The translations under genes and the position numbers were made by a program. The notes below the pieces were generated by a model. It did no database searches and had not been told where the DNA came from. It was given only the letters and a program-made list of their open reading frames with translations. From Euwallacea fornicatus (lineage: Eukaryota > Arthropoda > Insecta > Coleoptera > Curculionidae), in assembly GCF_040115645.1 (NCBI RefSeq), contig NC_089544.1, positions 5,394,001 through 5,458,000 on the forward strand: a stretch of DNA of 64,000 nt, read 5' to 3'. Positions 12,011 to 24,012 of the stretch are shown here, piece by piece (positions within the stretch are counted from its first letter, which is position 1; every line of letters starts with the position of its first letter).

Positions 12011-13170
12011 CGAGGATCGTTCCAGAAGTACCCGACGTAACACTTAAAGAAAAATAGTTGGAATATATGACTTTATTTCTCAACATGGTCTCCTTAAAGG
12101 TTGACACACTTTTTCTAGAGATGCTCTATGATTTCTATACCCTATTAGTGTTAAGAAAAATAGACATCAACTTCGGACTGCACCTCTGCATTATTGGCAT
12201 ATCTCTCTTCACCGAACCATTTTTTCAAATTTGGAAATACAAAATAATTTGAGGGATCTAAATCTGGCGAATACGGTGGGCGAGGAAAAAGTTCGAAATC
12301 AAGTTGCTGCAAACGCAGCAATAAATTTATATAATATTTTTTCGTTTATTGTTTTCCCTTTAGAGAGATAGTCAATAAAAATTATCCCCATGAATCCCGA
12401 AAAACTGGTGTCATCACCTTTCCTGCAGGTGGAACGATTTTTGTCTTTGGAGCTATTAGTTCATCGTCTGCCCGCTTTTTCCTCTCACGTGTGAATTGAT
12501 CGACCCATGTTTCATCCATGGTTATGAATAGACGCAAAACTCGGCTTTATTACTGCGAAACTTTGTCAAACACTTCCTTCAAATGTGTTCATGGCGCAGT
12601 TTTTGTTCAATTGTGAGTAATCGCCGCATCCATCTTGCGCACACCTTCCTCATATCCAATTGTTCGGTCAAAATGCGACATACTGCATTGTTAAAATACC
12701 TTTCATGTCTACTAAATCATTCAATTTTAGTTAACGGTTGTCCGGTTCGGTCAACGGTATGGTTTTGTGGATTTTGATCACAATTTCTGGAGTGGTCAGA
12801 TTTGGAGTGTCATTAGGCCGACGACTGCGAAGTTCGTCTCGGCAGCTCGTACGATCGCATTTAAGCTTTGCCATCCAATATTTTACAGTTGTTAATGAAG
12901 AACCAGATTCCCCCAGAGTAGAATCTAATTTCGCTTCGGTGTTGGATGGGCTAACACCTTTCAAATGAAAGTATTAAATCACGTGTCGATGACCGATTTT
13001 TCCCATGTTCACACAATCTCGAAAACCGTTCATCAAAACGGCTCCCAAAGAAACACAAATCAAGGTACTACCCTCAAATTTTAGACATAAATTTTTAAGG
13101 TTAGTTCTTAGTACTACAAGAAACTTTTTAACAAAAAAATCTCCATCGGGTGCTTCTGGAATCATCCTGA
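12011..13170 (-). mobile_element. Complete but inactive mariner element (DD34D type), TIRs and TA flanks present
   Basis: The left end (12011-12035) starts CGAGGATCGTTCCAGAAGTA after TA (12009-12010). The right end (13147-13170) reads CGGGTGCTTCTGGAATCATC toward TA at 13171-13172, the inverted counterpart with about six changes over 26 bases. The element is 1160 bp, shorter than the usual mariner length of about 1.3 kb, matching internal deletions in the transposase. The gene reads on the minus strand, so the 5' end is at 13170. The TIR/TA structure and the full order of transposase motifs make the identification firm. Confidence 0.9.
12073..13006 (-). pseudogene. Mariner transposase pseudogene
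   Basis: The protein would cut and paste the element at TA sites. Minus-strand reading from ATG at 13004-13006 gives MGKIGHRHVI, a stop, then YFHLKGVSPS, the usual mariner N-terminus with one codon turned to TAA. The HTH region follows with TVKYWMAKLK, a DELRSRRPN hinge, ILTEQLDMRKVCARW, and the first catalytic Asp in TMDETW (codon 12514-12516). IIFIDYL precedes a deletion that removes the segment expected to hold HDN and the second catalytic Asp. The C-terminal part reads PPYSPDLDPSNYFVFPNLKK: the third catalytic Asp, normally in 'PSD', is Asn. Several frameshifts and stops are present and the frame ends at 12073. It is certainly non-functional; two of three catalytic residues are gone. Confidence 0.92.
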
Positions 13171-13172
13171 TA

Positions 13173-16100
13173 CGATACCTGCTTCGGCCTCAACGTCGCC
13201 TCTCTTGTCTCTCGCTCTGGGATAACAAGGAATTTTATAAAAGGTCTGGGTGTGGTTCTTTTCACATAGAGTTGTGGACTTATCCACTACCGTTCTATTC
13301 TCAATCTATTTTTCCTACCTTTTTTTCAAATTGGACTTGTTAGATTATCGACCGACTTCGAGAGAATTCTTTGGCGAACTTGAAGAGATGATGTAACACT
13401 AAAGGTTCTCTTTTTTATTCCTACGTATTTGTGCCGTTATTTAATAAAAATAACAAGTATACTAGGTAATAACCATAAACGATGAACTGAATTATAATAA
13501 CTGAATAAAAATAAATAAATTGGAAATAATGGTTTATATTATATTGCTGAATATCTGCTGTCCGAAATTCGATCTGACAAACGTTTAAATAATTATTGTT
13601 TTTTATTATATCTATCCATCATTAACCATCGTGTTCAACGACAATTTATTGAGAAGAAACTTTGAAACGCTGCCATTAGTCTTAAGAATCCTACGCCCAC
13701 CAAGTTTCTTCTTTTCATAAAATTTACAAAAATAAATGGATTCCTTACAACAAACAGAATTAACCTTATTTGACAGGTAATCAGGCAATGTTTCGTCTCT
13801 TTTTAGATATTAAAAGCAAGTTGGGATGATAAATTGAAAGAGTTCCGGGACTCATTAATTAAAGCTGTCTGACGGATTAGCTGAAATATTTCTCCCTGTT
13901 TTTCTTCACTTTTGCGAACTCTTTTATGGACGGTTTTCAAGTCGGAAGTATTAACAAAAACTTCGGTTTTCAGTAAATAAAATGTTTACTACGGCTTTTG
14001 CTGAGCTGTCGATATACCGCAGTATAGTTTTAGTCGGTAATATAAATGTTAATCCTTAAAAGTAGGCCAAGAAAAGCCTTAAGCCTTCGCTTTATCCCGA
14101 TTTTTCAGAATCCTCTGCTTGGTCCTTTAAAGTGCAAAGGAGCGCTGAGATAAAAATAGAAATAATTCTCAAGATAAACTCAACAAATAGAAAATAACTT
14201 AATAAATTTATTTGGCGTTTTGCCAACTCGGACGAAAACTGAATAATTCCATTCCGAGGAATATAATGCAAGGTTCCGCCTTCCATTAACTCAAAACATA
14301 TTATCTAGCTCTATATTTTTCTTGGCCATGCTTGTTTTCCAAGTCAAAGGAAACCGAGAAAGATTGCTTTGCTTTTTGAACTTCACCGGATCACAAAGGA
14401 AGTTTTATTTCCTTCTCTAATAAAACATTCTTGTCTGGTTACCGGATGGGAATTGTGCGTTTGTAATCCAAATATCTTGTCTTTGAAGAATTGCGAAGAA
14501 ATTGTAAGAAAAATCACATTTTTGCCATTAATTTTTTGCAAGAGCAATAATAAAGTGTTCCAACAATAATCGCAGGACGAAAATATCTGTTGCTAGAAGA
14601 CAACTTTTGCCAGGGCCCTAAATAGGTGGAAAATTCCCTTCTAATAATAATTCAATAATTCCCAATAATCCTAGCCAGTCTCGTATAAAATATCCATAAA
14701 TTTTCCTCAAAAGAGGCCTCGACGTTGAGTAATTTTCCCACACATGTTCGAGTGCCCTCCAAATTGCTGAATCTGATTTTAAGTCGTATTTACCCGATAG
14801 AAAGCGACCTCTAAATAAAAGGGTAAAGATGGGGGTTTTGCTCTTGAACACGCACGATTTCGACCCCTTTAATAACAGCACATTATAGGGCAAATTTACG
14901 GCTTAATTTCAAGCCCCCAAAAATACAGTTAGCTGGCGCATGAAAAATTACAGTGTTCATGTAAGAAGCCTCTTTCGCATGAAGATTGAACCAGCGGTCT
15001 TCTGAATGGCCATAAAACGGTACTGCCATAAAACGTTCACAAAAAATTAAATATTACCAGTCTTGTGTCTTCCTATGTGTTTAATATGTGGGGAAGAAAG
15101 AACGTGGAGAAGAAGGATCGAGTTAACAAAGTGAAAGGAACTACTACTGCAAATAGCTGTTAATAGCGGTAAAGTAATAGGATTGGTCTATCAGTTTTTT
15201 ATTGGATGTTATAAGATAGCTGTTCGGGGTCGTTAAATCATTATTTGACAGTAGTTGGAAGATTGAAGCATGGAAATTTTTAATATGATTCGACTAGACA
15301 TGTCTGAGTCTTAACACTTCGACTTACGGTTAGCATAGGTGCGTATCACGTGTATTATTGCAATCCTCGCATTAGCAATGGTCGAATTTGGATTATATAT
15401 TAAGTTACATCTAACTTAACATTTTCCAAAATTGGAAATTAATTTCAGCGTATTGTAATAATCGTGAATCTCAAAGTCAGAATAGCAGTAGAGCACACTG
15501 CACAACTAACTCAGTTAACAACTAAATAGACGGAGTGTGTTTCGAACTGAAGTTAGAACTTAACCACCAGTTAATGTAAACAGAGCTATCTGAAGCACCG
15601 TTGCAATTAATAGATATTTTGATTGACGGCTAATTTTGACTGTAAGTTACTTTGTACTTTTAAATGTAATTTTATCGAGGCATCCGGAACAAACTTGAAA
15701 GATAGCAGATAAAAATAGCTACAAAAGTAAATCTACGCTTATTTTTAAATCAATAAGAGAAGAAGCATTAGAAGCAATTAGTACCGAGAAAATTTCAAAG
15801 CAACGGAAAAAGCACACGCACGGAATGGAGCTTTCTGGCCGTTCAATTTTCGTGGCTCAAAAAAAAAAAAATACAATCGATCTTCATTTTGGGTGGTGTG
15901 AGTTCGATATTGCGAGACGCAATAAATTTTAGAAAGTCTCCACATAAAAAAAAATGACATATATCGGACAATTTAGGTTTTTTAAGGTGTTTTCATTTTA
16001 AATGGGAATACGGACACCGAGTAAATTCACTATTTTTTTACCATTTTTAGAATGCAACAGCACGTGATAAAGCAATAACTGCAAGTCGGTGTGTTAGCAA

Positions 16101-18994
16101 GAAAACAATATCTCCGTTATGAGGATTTCTTTGGCTAGAAGTTCAATAAAGTGTTGGATTGAAAATCCAAATCGCAAAAGATAAAAAGCAAGTGAAACAT
16201 AAGAGTGCGGAAAATGTTCACATATCAAACACTCGGGAATCAGACAAACGTCGGTAAACAAGAAAACTAATTTCCCTGTCGACATGGAATCTCATGCAGG
16301 TGGAAATCGGAAATCAAAGCTGAATAACTCACAAGAAATTTAATTGATTATATCCTGTGGTATTGCGGTTTCGTACAAAGGGATATTTCATCTAAAATTA
16401 ACGGGGCCCACAGGACAACTAAATTTCTCCTTTTAATCTAGAAACCAGAAACAGGCCCAAAAGCGAAGTTATTGAATTTGTATATCTGGATATTGCAGTG
16501 GGCTAGATAATGTTAAATACTCTCAAAATACTTCATCAAAGCGGTTTCTTTGTAGTGGCTATAATAATATTATACCTACATGTGAACTTCCAAATGAATA
16601 AAAGTGAAGCCCATATAGACGACAAAGCCTTTCATGCAATTTCTATGATCTCTTTCTCAGTCAAACGGCCGTGTTTACTTCATTATTTAAAGCTCTCTTT
16701 GTCGAGTCTGCTGTGTTTAGCACCTGTTGCGCTTCGCCTGCTTAATTTACTGCTCTTATACCACATATAATGAACCATTTTGTGGCGCCTTCTTTTATGT
16801 TTATATTTCATTGCTTTCTATCAATTTTATAATTTTCCTCCTAATGACAAGCGTGTTGAAATGGACGGAACGCACCAGGGTACGATCAAACGGAACCAAA
16901 TCCGGCCGACGCGGTGGCCGTGCTGCTTGGAAGGTACTTAGCGTTATTGATGTACGTGAAAGGACACTCTTTAGAAGGTCATTTACTTTCTAGCGACCGT
17001 ACTAATTGAAAACATATTTTGTTAGATTAAGTACGCTGTGTACATTGGCCCTGTAACTAATATCTCGGGCTAATTTTACTTAAGACGTTACTGTAGTATA
17101 TTTGTTTTGTAATTGCTACGTTTCACATAATTCTAATAACTACTTGTTGTATTATTTTTAGAAATAATTTATTTTATTAAATTTTCATAAACAAAAGATT
17201 AATTTCTGGTGTAACTCGATCCTACCATATCCGATTTTATGCAGCTTCATCCTGTAGAAAGTGATGATGATGCATTCGGTTGTACAAATAATTCTTCTTG
17301 ACGTATAGTGTAAGAATAAAGTGAAATGGCTTGGTTAAGAAATAAGCCGAAATAATGCCCATCAACATTGGGTTAAAAAATGTGGATCTCTGGGCTAAGA
17401 AGCAATACAATCAAATTTTTGCGGAAAGAGAAATAATCGTCAAGAAAAATTGATATGGAGGAATAATTTAAATTGAATATTTAACATTTAAGGTTGGAAA
17501 CTTACTCAATGAGAAAGAGGTGAAAATTTTGTGCATGTAAGATTTAGTTTTTCCTGCTTATTATAGTACGGAACAAGGGATATCTTGATGTAAAACCGTA
17601 ACAAACTTATTCTCTGCTAATTCTTTTGGTTATAACGAGGCCATCAATCATTGATAATCAGTTTCAATGACGTATACAGAGGCGAATCAGGCAGTATTCA
17701 CTCATAGTAACAACAAAACAGTTACTGCTGTGTACCAAAGTGTCAATCAAATTAAATTTCTTACCGGAGGTTGCGGGCCCCCTAACCTTTACCTTCATGT
17801 ATGTTAAAATACTCATAAACACTTAGTAATCACGAAATATAAATACATATGCTTTCTGTCTCGATATTGTTCTGTGACCTAACTAGCTAGCTTTCCCTCA
17901 AAATGGTTAGTGAAGCATCCCTCCTCCTCGAGAAAAAATGATTATGTGAAGATGAGTGAACCGAAAAATGGGGAAAATACGTAAGCAGACGGCATTCTAA
18001 TGAAGAAATATAAGGGAGACACTCTAAACCATTATGTCATCCTAGGCGTAAAAAAGAACCTGTAAATTCTGCATAGATCAGAGGCAAGACGGTAAACAAC
18101 AAGATTTTGTTCAACGACAGTAAAAATAGGGTCGAAGACCCCTAAACTCATATATCAACTGATACCCAAAAAAGAAACACTTAAGGCTAATATCAGAGAT
18201 AAGTCTTCAGACTTTCAGATGGCTCGCTGTTCTTGCTTTAAAGTGAAATCCACGCGGGACTAATTTAGCGCATAATTATTAATCATTAATACTATGACCC
18301 TAGGATTTAGCATGCTTTTCAATATCTTACACACATCAAAACCACAGTAAATAGAAACAGTTTCCTCGACTTAATGATTCACAACTACATGGTTTTCTTT
18401 TTCGTCTTTGAAACATCGAACCGCCGAGATTTCTGGTACGTTTCCCCCCTTTGATCTATGCTTTGTACTGAAATGTGTTTTTGAGTTACTTACCCCTCTA
18501 ATTGAAGTCAGTATTTTTACCAAACATGAGGTTTTAAGATTTCGCAGATGGTTTTCTTGAATATTTAAGAATTCTGAACATTAATTAAATCTATAAATTA
18601 AGACACATATGAAGACCACCCTTAGAATTATTAATAAAATATTAGGTTATGATTTGATTGAACAACATTTATTTATACAGTTACTTCAAGGAACAAGATT
18701 GGAATTAATTTTCTTAACTTAGCTGGGACACTACACCAAATATCTAATATATCATGGCACCATTAGTCTGATTTTATAAAAACACTGAATGTTCGGTTTT
18801 TAAGAGTCAACATCATTGATTCAGCACCTTTTTTTTTATCAATCTGATTGGCAGCGATTGCCTGATAATTTCAAATTGCTAACATACACCTACTGATTTT
18901 GCAAGTTTTTATTGATTTTGATTGTATCGAATTTCCTCTAGCTTTTCCAACTACGCTAAGCAACAAATAAATACATAAAATAGCCAGAAACACT
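13173..18994. other. Unassigned 5.8-kb stretch
   Basis: No transposon or gene recognised. A 91-codon minus-strand frame at 14618-14893 and an 86-codon plus-strand frame at 16510-16770, overlapped by another to 16993, show no known domain. The part around 16640-16990 is GC-richer and ends in a basic, RG-rich run (near 16900) before a stop. I cannot tell whether any of this is transcribed. Confidence 0.4.
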
Positions 18995-18996
18995 AT

Positions 18997-20743
18997 AGAG
19001 GGAGTCCCAAATAAAATTGGCATCCCATTAAATCTCCGATTTCATCCGAATGTTGTAAAAGTGTTAAAATACAATCGCGAGATTAATTATTAGTCATCCA
19101 GAGTTATTTTCTAAAAATAGTTTATAACAAAACACTAAATGTTGCGCTTGATTGAAAATTAGCCTATGTGCAATTAAACTATTTATGTAGTTTGTATTAA
19201 ATAAGCAGTAAAATAATTCTCAATAATTAAAAAAATTACTTGAAAATAATAATGATTTCAAAATCTAAGCCAAGCAAAATTATTTGTTCAGTTTGCAGAA
19301 AAAACAAAATATGTACAGTTTATTATTATTATTATTTTAAAATTCTTCAAGGTAATTTAAACGTGCTATTTTGAATATCATAGTTTGTTTGCTATTTTCA
19401 TCAAAGTGCAGATTAGTGGACGTTACTTATAAAAATGGGTCGTAAATCTTCTGAAGGTTCTTCTCACATAAGAGAGTTGATTATAAAATCAAATACCGAA
19501 GGAAAACCCCAGCGGGCAGTAGCCAAAATTATTGGAAGGAGCAGATCAACGGTCCATTTTATCATAAAAAAATATAAAACAACAAGAACCACCCAAACAC
19601 TGCCCGCAAGAGGGAGAAAATCTGTTTTTAACGAACGCCTGAAACGGAAAATTATTAGGACACTGAATATCAATTCAAATATAACTGCAACAGATTTAGC
19701 AAAAGTTGTTGAAAATGGTTATGGAAAAGTTGTATATGTTACTGCAATAAAAGAAAATTGTTGAACAAAAACGGTTTGAGGGTACGAGTAACTAAGAAGA
19801 AACCGTTTGTTAGTAAAATGAATGGAAGGGAGCGTCTTGAGTTTGCTTAACAGTATATTAATAAGAACATTGAAGTCTGGAAAAACGTTATTTTCACGGA
19901 TGAAATAAAATTGAGTTAACAAGGATAGGCGTATAAACCAAACATTTAAATCCAGCGGTGAAACACGGGGGTGGTTCAGTTCTCATTTGGGGATATATTT
20001 CTTGGTATGGTGTGAGTCGACTTCATTTTATTGATAGAATTATGAACCGCTTTGTCTATTTAGACCTTCTTAAGAATAATTTACGAGACAGTGTAAATAA
20101 TGTGGGAATTTTGGTAAATATGTTTTCCAATAAGACAATGACCTTAAGAATAAAGCGCGTATTGTTAGGAGATGGTTATTATGTAATACACTAAAAGTGT
20201 TAGAATCGTCGTCTCAGACATTAGACTTATTGAATATTTGTGGTGAGAATTGAAATAAAGGGTAAAAAAACATCAAATATCTAGTAAGGAACAATTAAAA
20301 ACTAAGAATTAAGAGGAATGGGCCAAAATAGACGTTAATTTTATAAAAAAAGCTTGTTGAATCAATGCTTAAAAGACGGGAGGAAATTATAAAATCGAAA
20401 AGATATCCCACAAAATATTAAATTAATACATTTAGTATCAAAATTCAAGTGAATGAAAAGTGGACGAATAATTTTCCTCGGCTTAGATTTTGAAACCATT
20501 ATAATTTTTAAGCAATTTTCATAATTATTGAGAAATATTTTACCGCGAATTTAATAAAAACTGCACAGATTAATTGCATATAAGTTTATTTTTAATCAAG
20601 CTCATCATTTAATGTGTTATAAACGATTTTTAGAAAATAACTCTGGTGGACGAAAAATTAATCTCGCGACTGTATGTCAATTTCCACTTGGGATAAGATC
20701 AAATTTTATTTTGGTTTCGCAGTAATTTCTGAAACCCTCTAGT
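18997..20743 (+). mobile_element. Inactive Tc1-like element with long inverted repeats
   Basis: Two inverted arms enclose a Tc1 transposase pseudogene. Left-arm landmarks: TAATTATTAGTCATCCAGAG and TTATTTTCTAAAAATAG (19083-19125), then ATAATGATTTCAAAATCTAA (19248-19267). Their counterparts appear in reverse order on the right: TTAGATTTTGAAACCATTAT (20483-20502) and CTATTTTTAGAAAATAACTC-like sequence at 20628-20645. Outside these, TAGAGGG with a nearby AAATAAAATT occurs at both ends (18996 and 20744 inward), taken as the outer tips; the right copy has about 20 extra bases there. The outer boundaries are therefore approximate. Arm length is over 200 bp, as in the long-IR Tc1 relatives. Confidence 0.8.
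19435..20400 (+). pseudogene. Tc1-type (DD34E) transposase pseudogene
   Basis: The frame opens at ATG 19435 (MGRKSSEG) and is intact for 109 codons, covering the first HTH (GKPQRAVAKIIGRSRSTVH) and the second (ITATDLAKVVEN). A frameshift near 19745 leads into NKNGLRV and KKKPFVSKMNGRERLEFA, a stop, then VWKNVIFTDE with the first catalytic Asp (19899-19901). After another frame change comes HGGGSVLIWGYISWYGVSRL. The second Asp is in QxDND (20134-20136), and the Glu is in IEYLW (20232-20234). The spacing between these two is 95 nt instead of the 102 nt of DD34E, so a 7-nt deletion removed the 'NP' before the Glu. All three catalytic codons survive but frameshifts and stops make it dead. Long-IR Tc1 relatives usually encode about 340 residues, which fits this span. 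Confidence 0.9.
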
Positions 20744-20744
20744 C

Positions 20745-23700
20745 CCCAGAACCACCCTTTCAAAAACTTTGAATATCAAAAGGGGCCGAGTAAATCATTA
20801 TTTTGAAGCCGTTTTCATTCGCTATACAACTATGTTTTTTTTTTTAACTTTGAGCAATTGGTTTTTCAGAATCACGAAATTGTTATAGGCTCTTTTAAAT
20901 TTTTAACACTGTTAATTTGGTACTCTCGTTTAAATTGAATTTTTTTTTAAGTAAGAACGGAATAATAAATGTTACCCTACTTCCACTAATGTTTGAGATT
21001 TTTAAGCACCTACATTTTTTTTCCGGGGCCACTTGAAGTCTAAGGTTTTTCCTACATAAACATAAATTTCCATCATAACACATATTTCAAGAACAATTTC
21101 TCATAGAGTGCCGTTTGGTCATGCCGTGGAAAATGTTAGAGAAACTGTTCAAAATCGCCTGTAGTATTGTATGGAAATTGGTGGTGGACATTTTATGTAA
21201 TATGAATGCTCGTTAAATTGAATTGGTTTTTCATAACCCCTTTTGTTTCTTTTTACCGTCATTTAGACAGTATTTTGAAATAGCAATTGTTCCAATTTGA
21301 AAAAAGGCAACTTCACAATGATGTGTCACTCCACCCCTCTGGCCATTTAAAATTTTCGAAGGGGTGATCCAGAGCGTTAGAGGGATCTAGAAATTACTTT
21401 TAAATCACTATAAAATTTGGTACTCCCTCAAGTTAAAATTGACATGTTTTAGCATTTTTTCCATATTTGGACGAAATGGGAGATTTCATGGAGTAAAAGT
21501 TTCAGTTGGGACATCATGTATATTATTCGTTATATATACAATTGCAGATAGCGAAGAGTAAAATGGAAAATCAGGCGAGAGAGACCATCAGTCAATGCTC
21601 AGGATAGTTTTATTTTTAAACGAAGTTCAAGGTTAATTGTTTTTTAATCACTTTGATATTCGGGTAATTATCATTTAAGGAGAATTTTTTATTAACGTTT
21701 TTCTTATAGTGAATTACTTGAATATTAGATTTAACGCGTGAACAATGTCGCTCAATTAGATTATTAGTCCCTATCAGAAACGATAAGTCGAGCTTGTTAA
21801 GATGATTTTAGTTCTTATTTCATGCTGCTTTCGTCATACGGGAAAATAGTAGGAAATACGAAATCAGATTAATGATGAGCTATTGCGAATGGGAATAGCT
21901 TTGGCGAGATGAAAATATTTTCTTCATGCTTTATTCAGATATTTTTTCGTTTTAATCATTTTATTTTTTGAAAATTATTTGGTAGAAATTTGAATTTTTT
22001 CGAAGTCATTATAAGCAAATTATTTAATAATTATACAATTTGACGCCCCAGGTAAGAATTAACTAATTAGAGAGAGATGATAGCATTAAAAAAGTGAACG
22101 TAGACTAAAATATTAAAAACTTTGGCTGCTATAATGCTGTGATCCCAATACACTTACCTTGGTAGTGCTGCGTTAGAGAGAAAGCACGTTCTAACGCTCG
22201 CTTAATAGAGTAGGAATGTCCACTAATCTGCTAGGCAATCAAGCAGACTTGGGGGAAGGAAAGGAAGCAAAAGTTCTCAGGAACAAAGACCACCAAGCAA
22301 ATAGTCTTCTATGGAGGATGCGAAGGGTCAAGACGAAAGCGCAGCTAAGGTCAGGAAGGGTTTAAGGTTCCCAAAGGACTTTTGAACTTTAGAGACGTTT
22401 AGGACGAGAATACTTTGATTTAGTGATATTTAATCGAGGATGCGCATCTCGATAAAATTTTGTTTGATTTTTTTAATTTTCAAACTGGGTGAGGTCTGTA
22501 AAGGAGGGGTGCCACAAACATTCAAAGAACGGTAATTACCGTGCGACATCTTTTGATACTGAAGTTGTTACAATAAATTATCGTTGGCCATCCAATGGAT
22601 TTGCAAATGGTCTAGTTTCTATCAAGTTCATATGTGCACTAATTGGAGGCAACGAACTCACGAGCAATAACTAAGGAAAAATTATCGGTCGGCAATAAAC
22701 TTTGAGTACGATGAATAAAATAAAATTTTGCAAGAATCAGACTCGGGAATCGGCACATATACGCATATTTCGAGATATGTACATAAACCGTAAAAAATAT
22801 TACAAAGGGTTGACCTTTTTCAGGCATTAAAAACTAATAAGGGTTAAGATTATCACACAAGGAGCAAATAATATCTAAAGGCATAAGATATTTGCAATGT
22901 TTGCAAGAAAGCTTACAAGCTTTAATGCACAAACTGCATCACATTAATTGCTCGTTCACTGCTTTAGGCACAGAGAGGTTTACATTAAGGACAACAAATT
23001 TGATTTGTTAAGGGTGCATTTACAATTCACTAGCGAGAATCCGCATATTAAGTTTTTTTAAATATTCATTTTTTGCGTCGTTCAACTTGGAATCTCTTTA
23101 GTGCAAATAATTTTTTAGTTGTTTGGGCCAGCGTCATTGGGAATTCGATCCTAGAGTAACCCCAAGGGGTTTTCTCTTTAATACGCGAAAAACCGGGGTC
23201 TCAATAATTCATGTGAAAACAATAAAACATTATCGACGAAAATATAAGGTTTCCACTTCACGGTGTGGGTTTCAAAGTTTTTATCAGGCCAGCGAAGTTA
23301 GGGAGTTGGCAAATAGTGTAAAATCCTGTCGGAACATGCGAAACTCCTGTTATCTTTTACAGTTGGTCGGTTGGTGCTGATATTCAGGAATTTTTATCCC
23401 TCTTTTTGTGCAGAGGGCCGATATCCGTTTATTGTTTCTTAGAAGTGATTTATGGCCGTTAGCCGAAAAACATGTCGCCACGAGTAAGATGATGAGGATG
23501 GGAGAACGTTGGCCCGATTTGCATGCGAACAGTCGAAGAAAAAATGGAAAGGAGTCGTTCCCTCCCTTAATTATCGAGCAAACAAGAACCCCCTGCTTGG
23601 TTAAGTCGGTTAATCCACGTGCGCTAAATAGGCAATATAGGGAGAATTTTTTTTCATCGCCTTGTCAGATGAGTCCAGTTTTTTACTTGAGGTTAGTGAA

Positions 23701-24004
23701 GCATGGGAAATTCCTATTAAATATTATTTTGTAAGAAAGAGCGGTATTTGTCTACGAAAACAGGTTTGAACAACAAAACACAAAGCTATGTAAATTGAAT
23801 TGTTAAGCACAGTTAGATAAAGGTGACAAAACATATTTTAAATACATACCCCCCCAATAACTGTTAAAAACCAATATTTTTCCTTATGTGAAGTCTTAAT
23901 GGCCCGACACCTTTTTACAATCAATTTACATACATATGTACATTCTCGAACCTTTTACAGAAATAGCTACAAAAAAATTTATTTTATGTTAATTCCCTAT
24001 AATG
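20745..24004. other. Unassigned 3.3-kb stretch
   Basis: No gene recognised. At 22150-22162 a sequence whose minus-strand reading is CAAGGTAAGTG matches a strong splice donor, preceded on that strand by a GC-richer 250 bp, but I see no coding frame there. Around 23100-23740 open plus-strand frames (23123-23380 and 23408-23734) coincide with higher GC; no domain is recognised. A terminus-like phrase GGACATCATGTATA lies near 21513, without a partner. Confidence 0.4.
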
Positions 24005-24012
24005 CTCTATAG

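Noticed and set aside
12583..12968. Plus-strand open frames over the mariner element.
   Set aside because: They are antisense shadows of the minus-strand transposase.
13236..13244. TATAAAAGG, a good TATA box.
   Set aside because: No convincing initiator or gene downstream; such a 9-mer is expected by chance in AT-rich DNA.
22150..22165. ACTTACCTTGG resembling the 5' end of U1 snRNA.
   Set aside because: The match ends after about ten bases, and no U1 stem-loops or Sm site follow; it reads better as a minus-strand splice donor.
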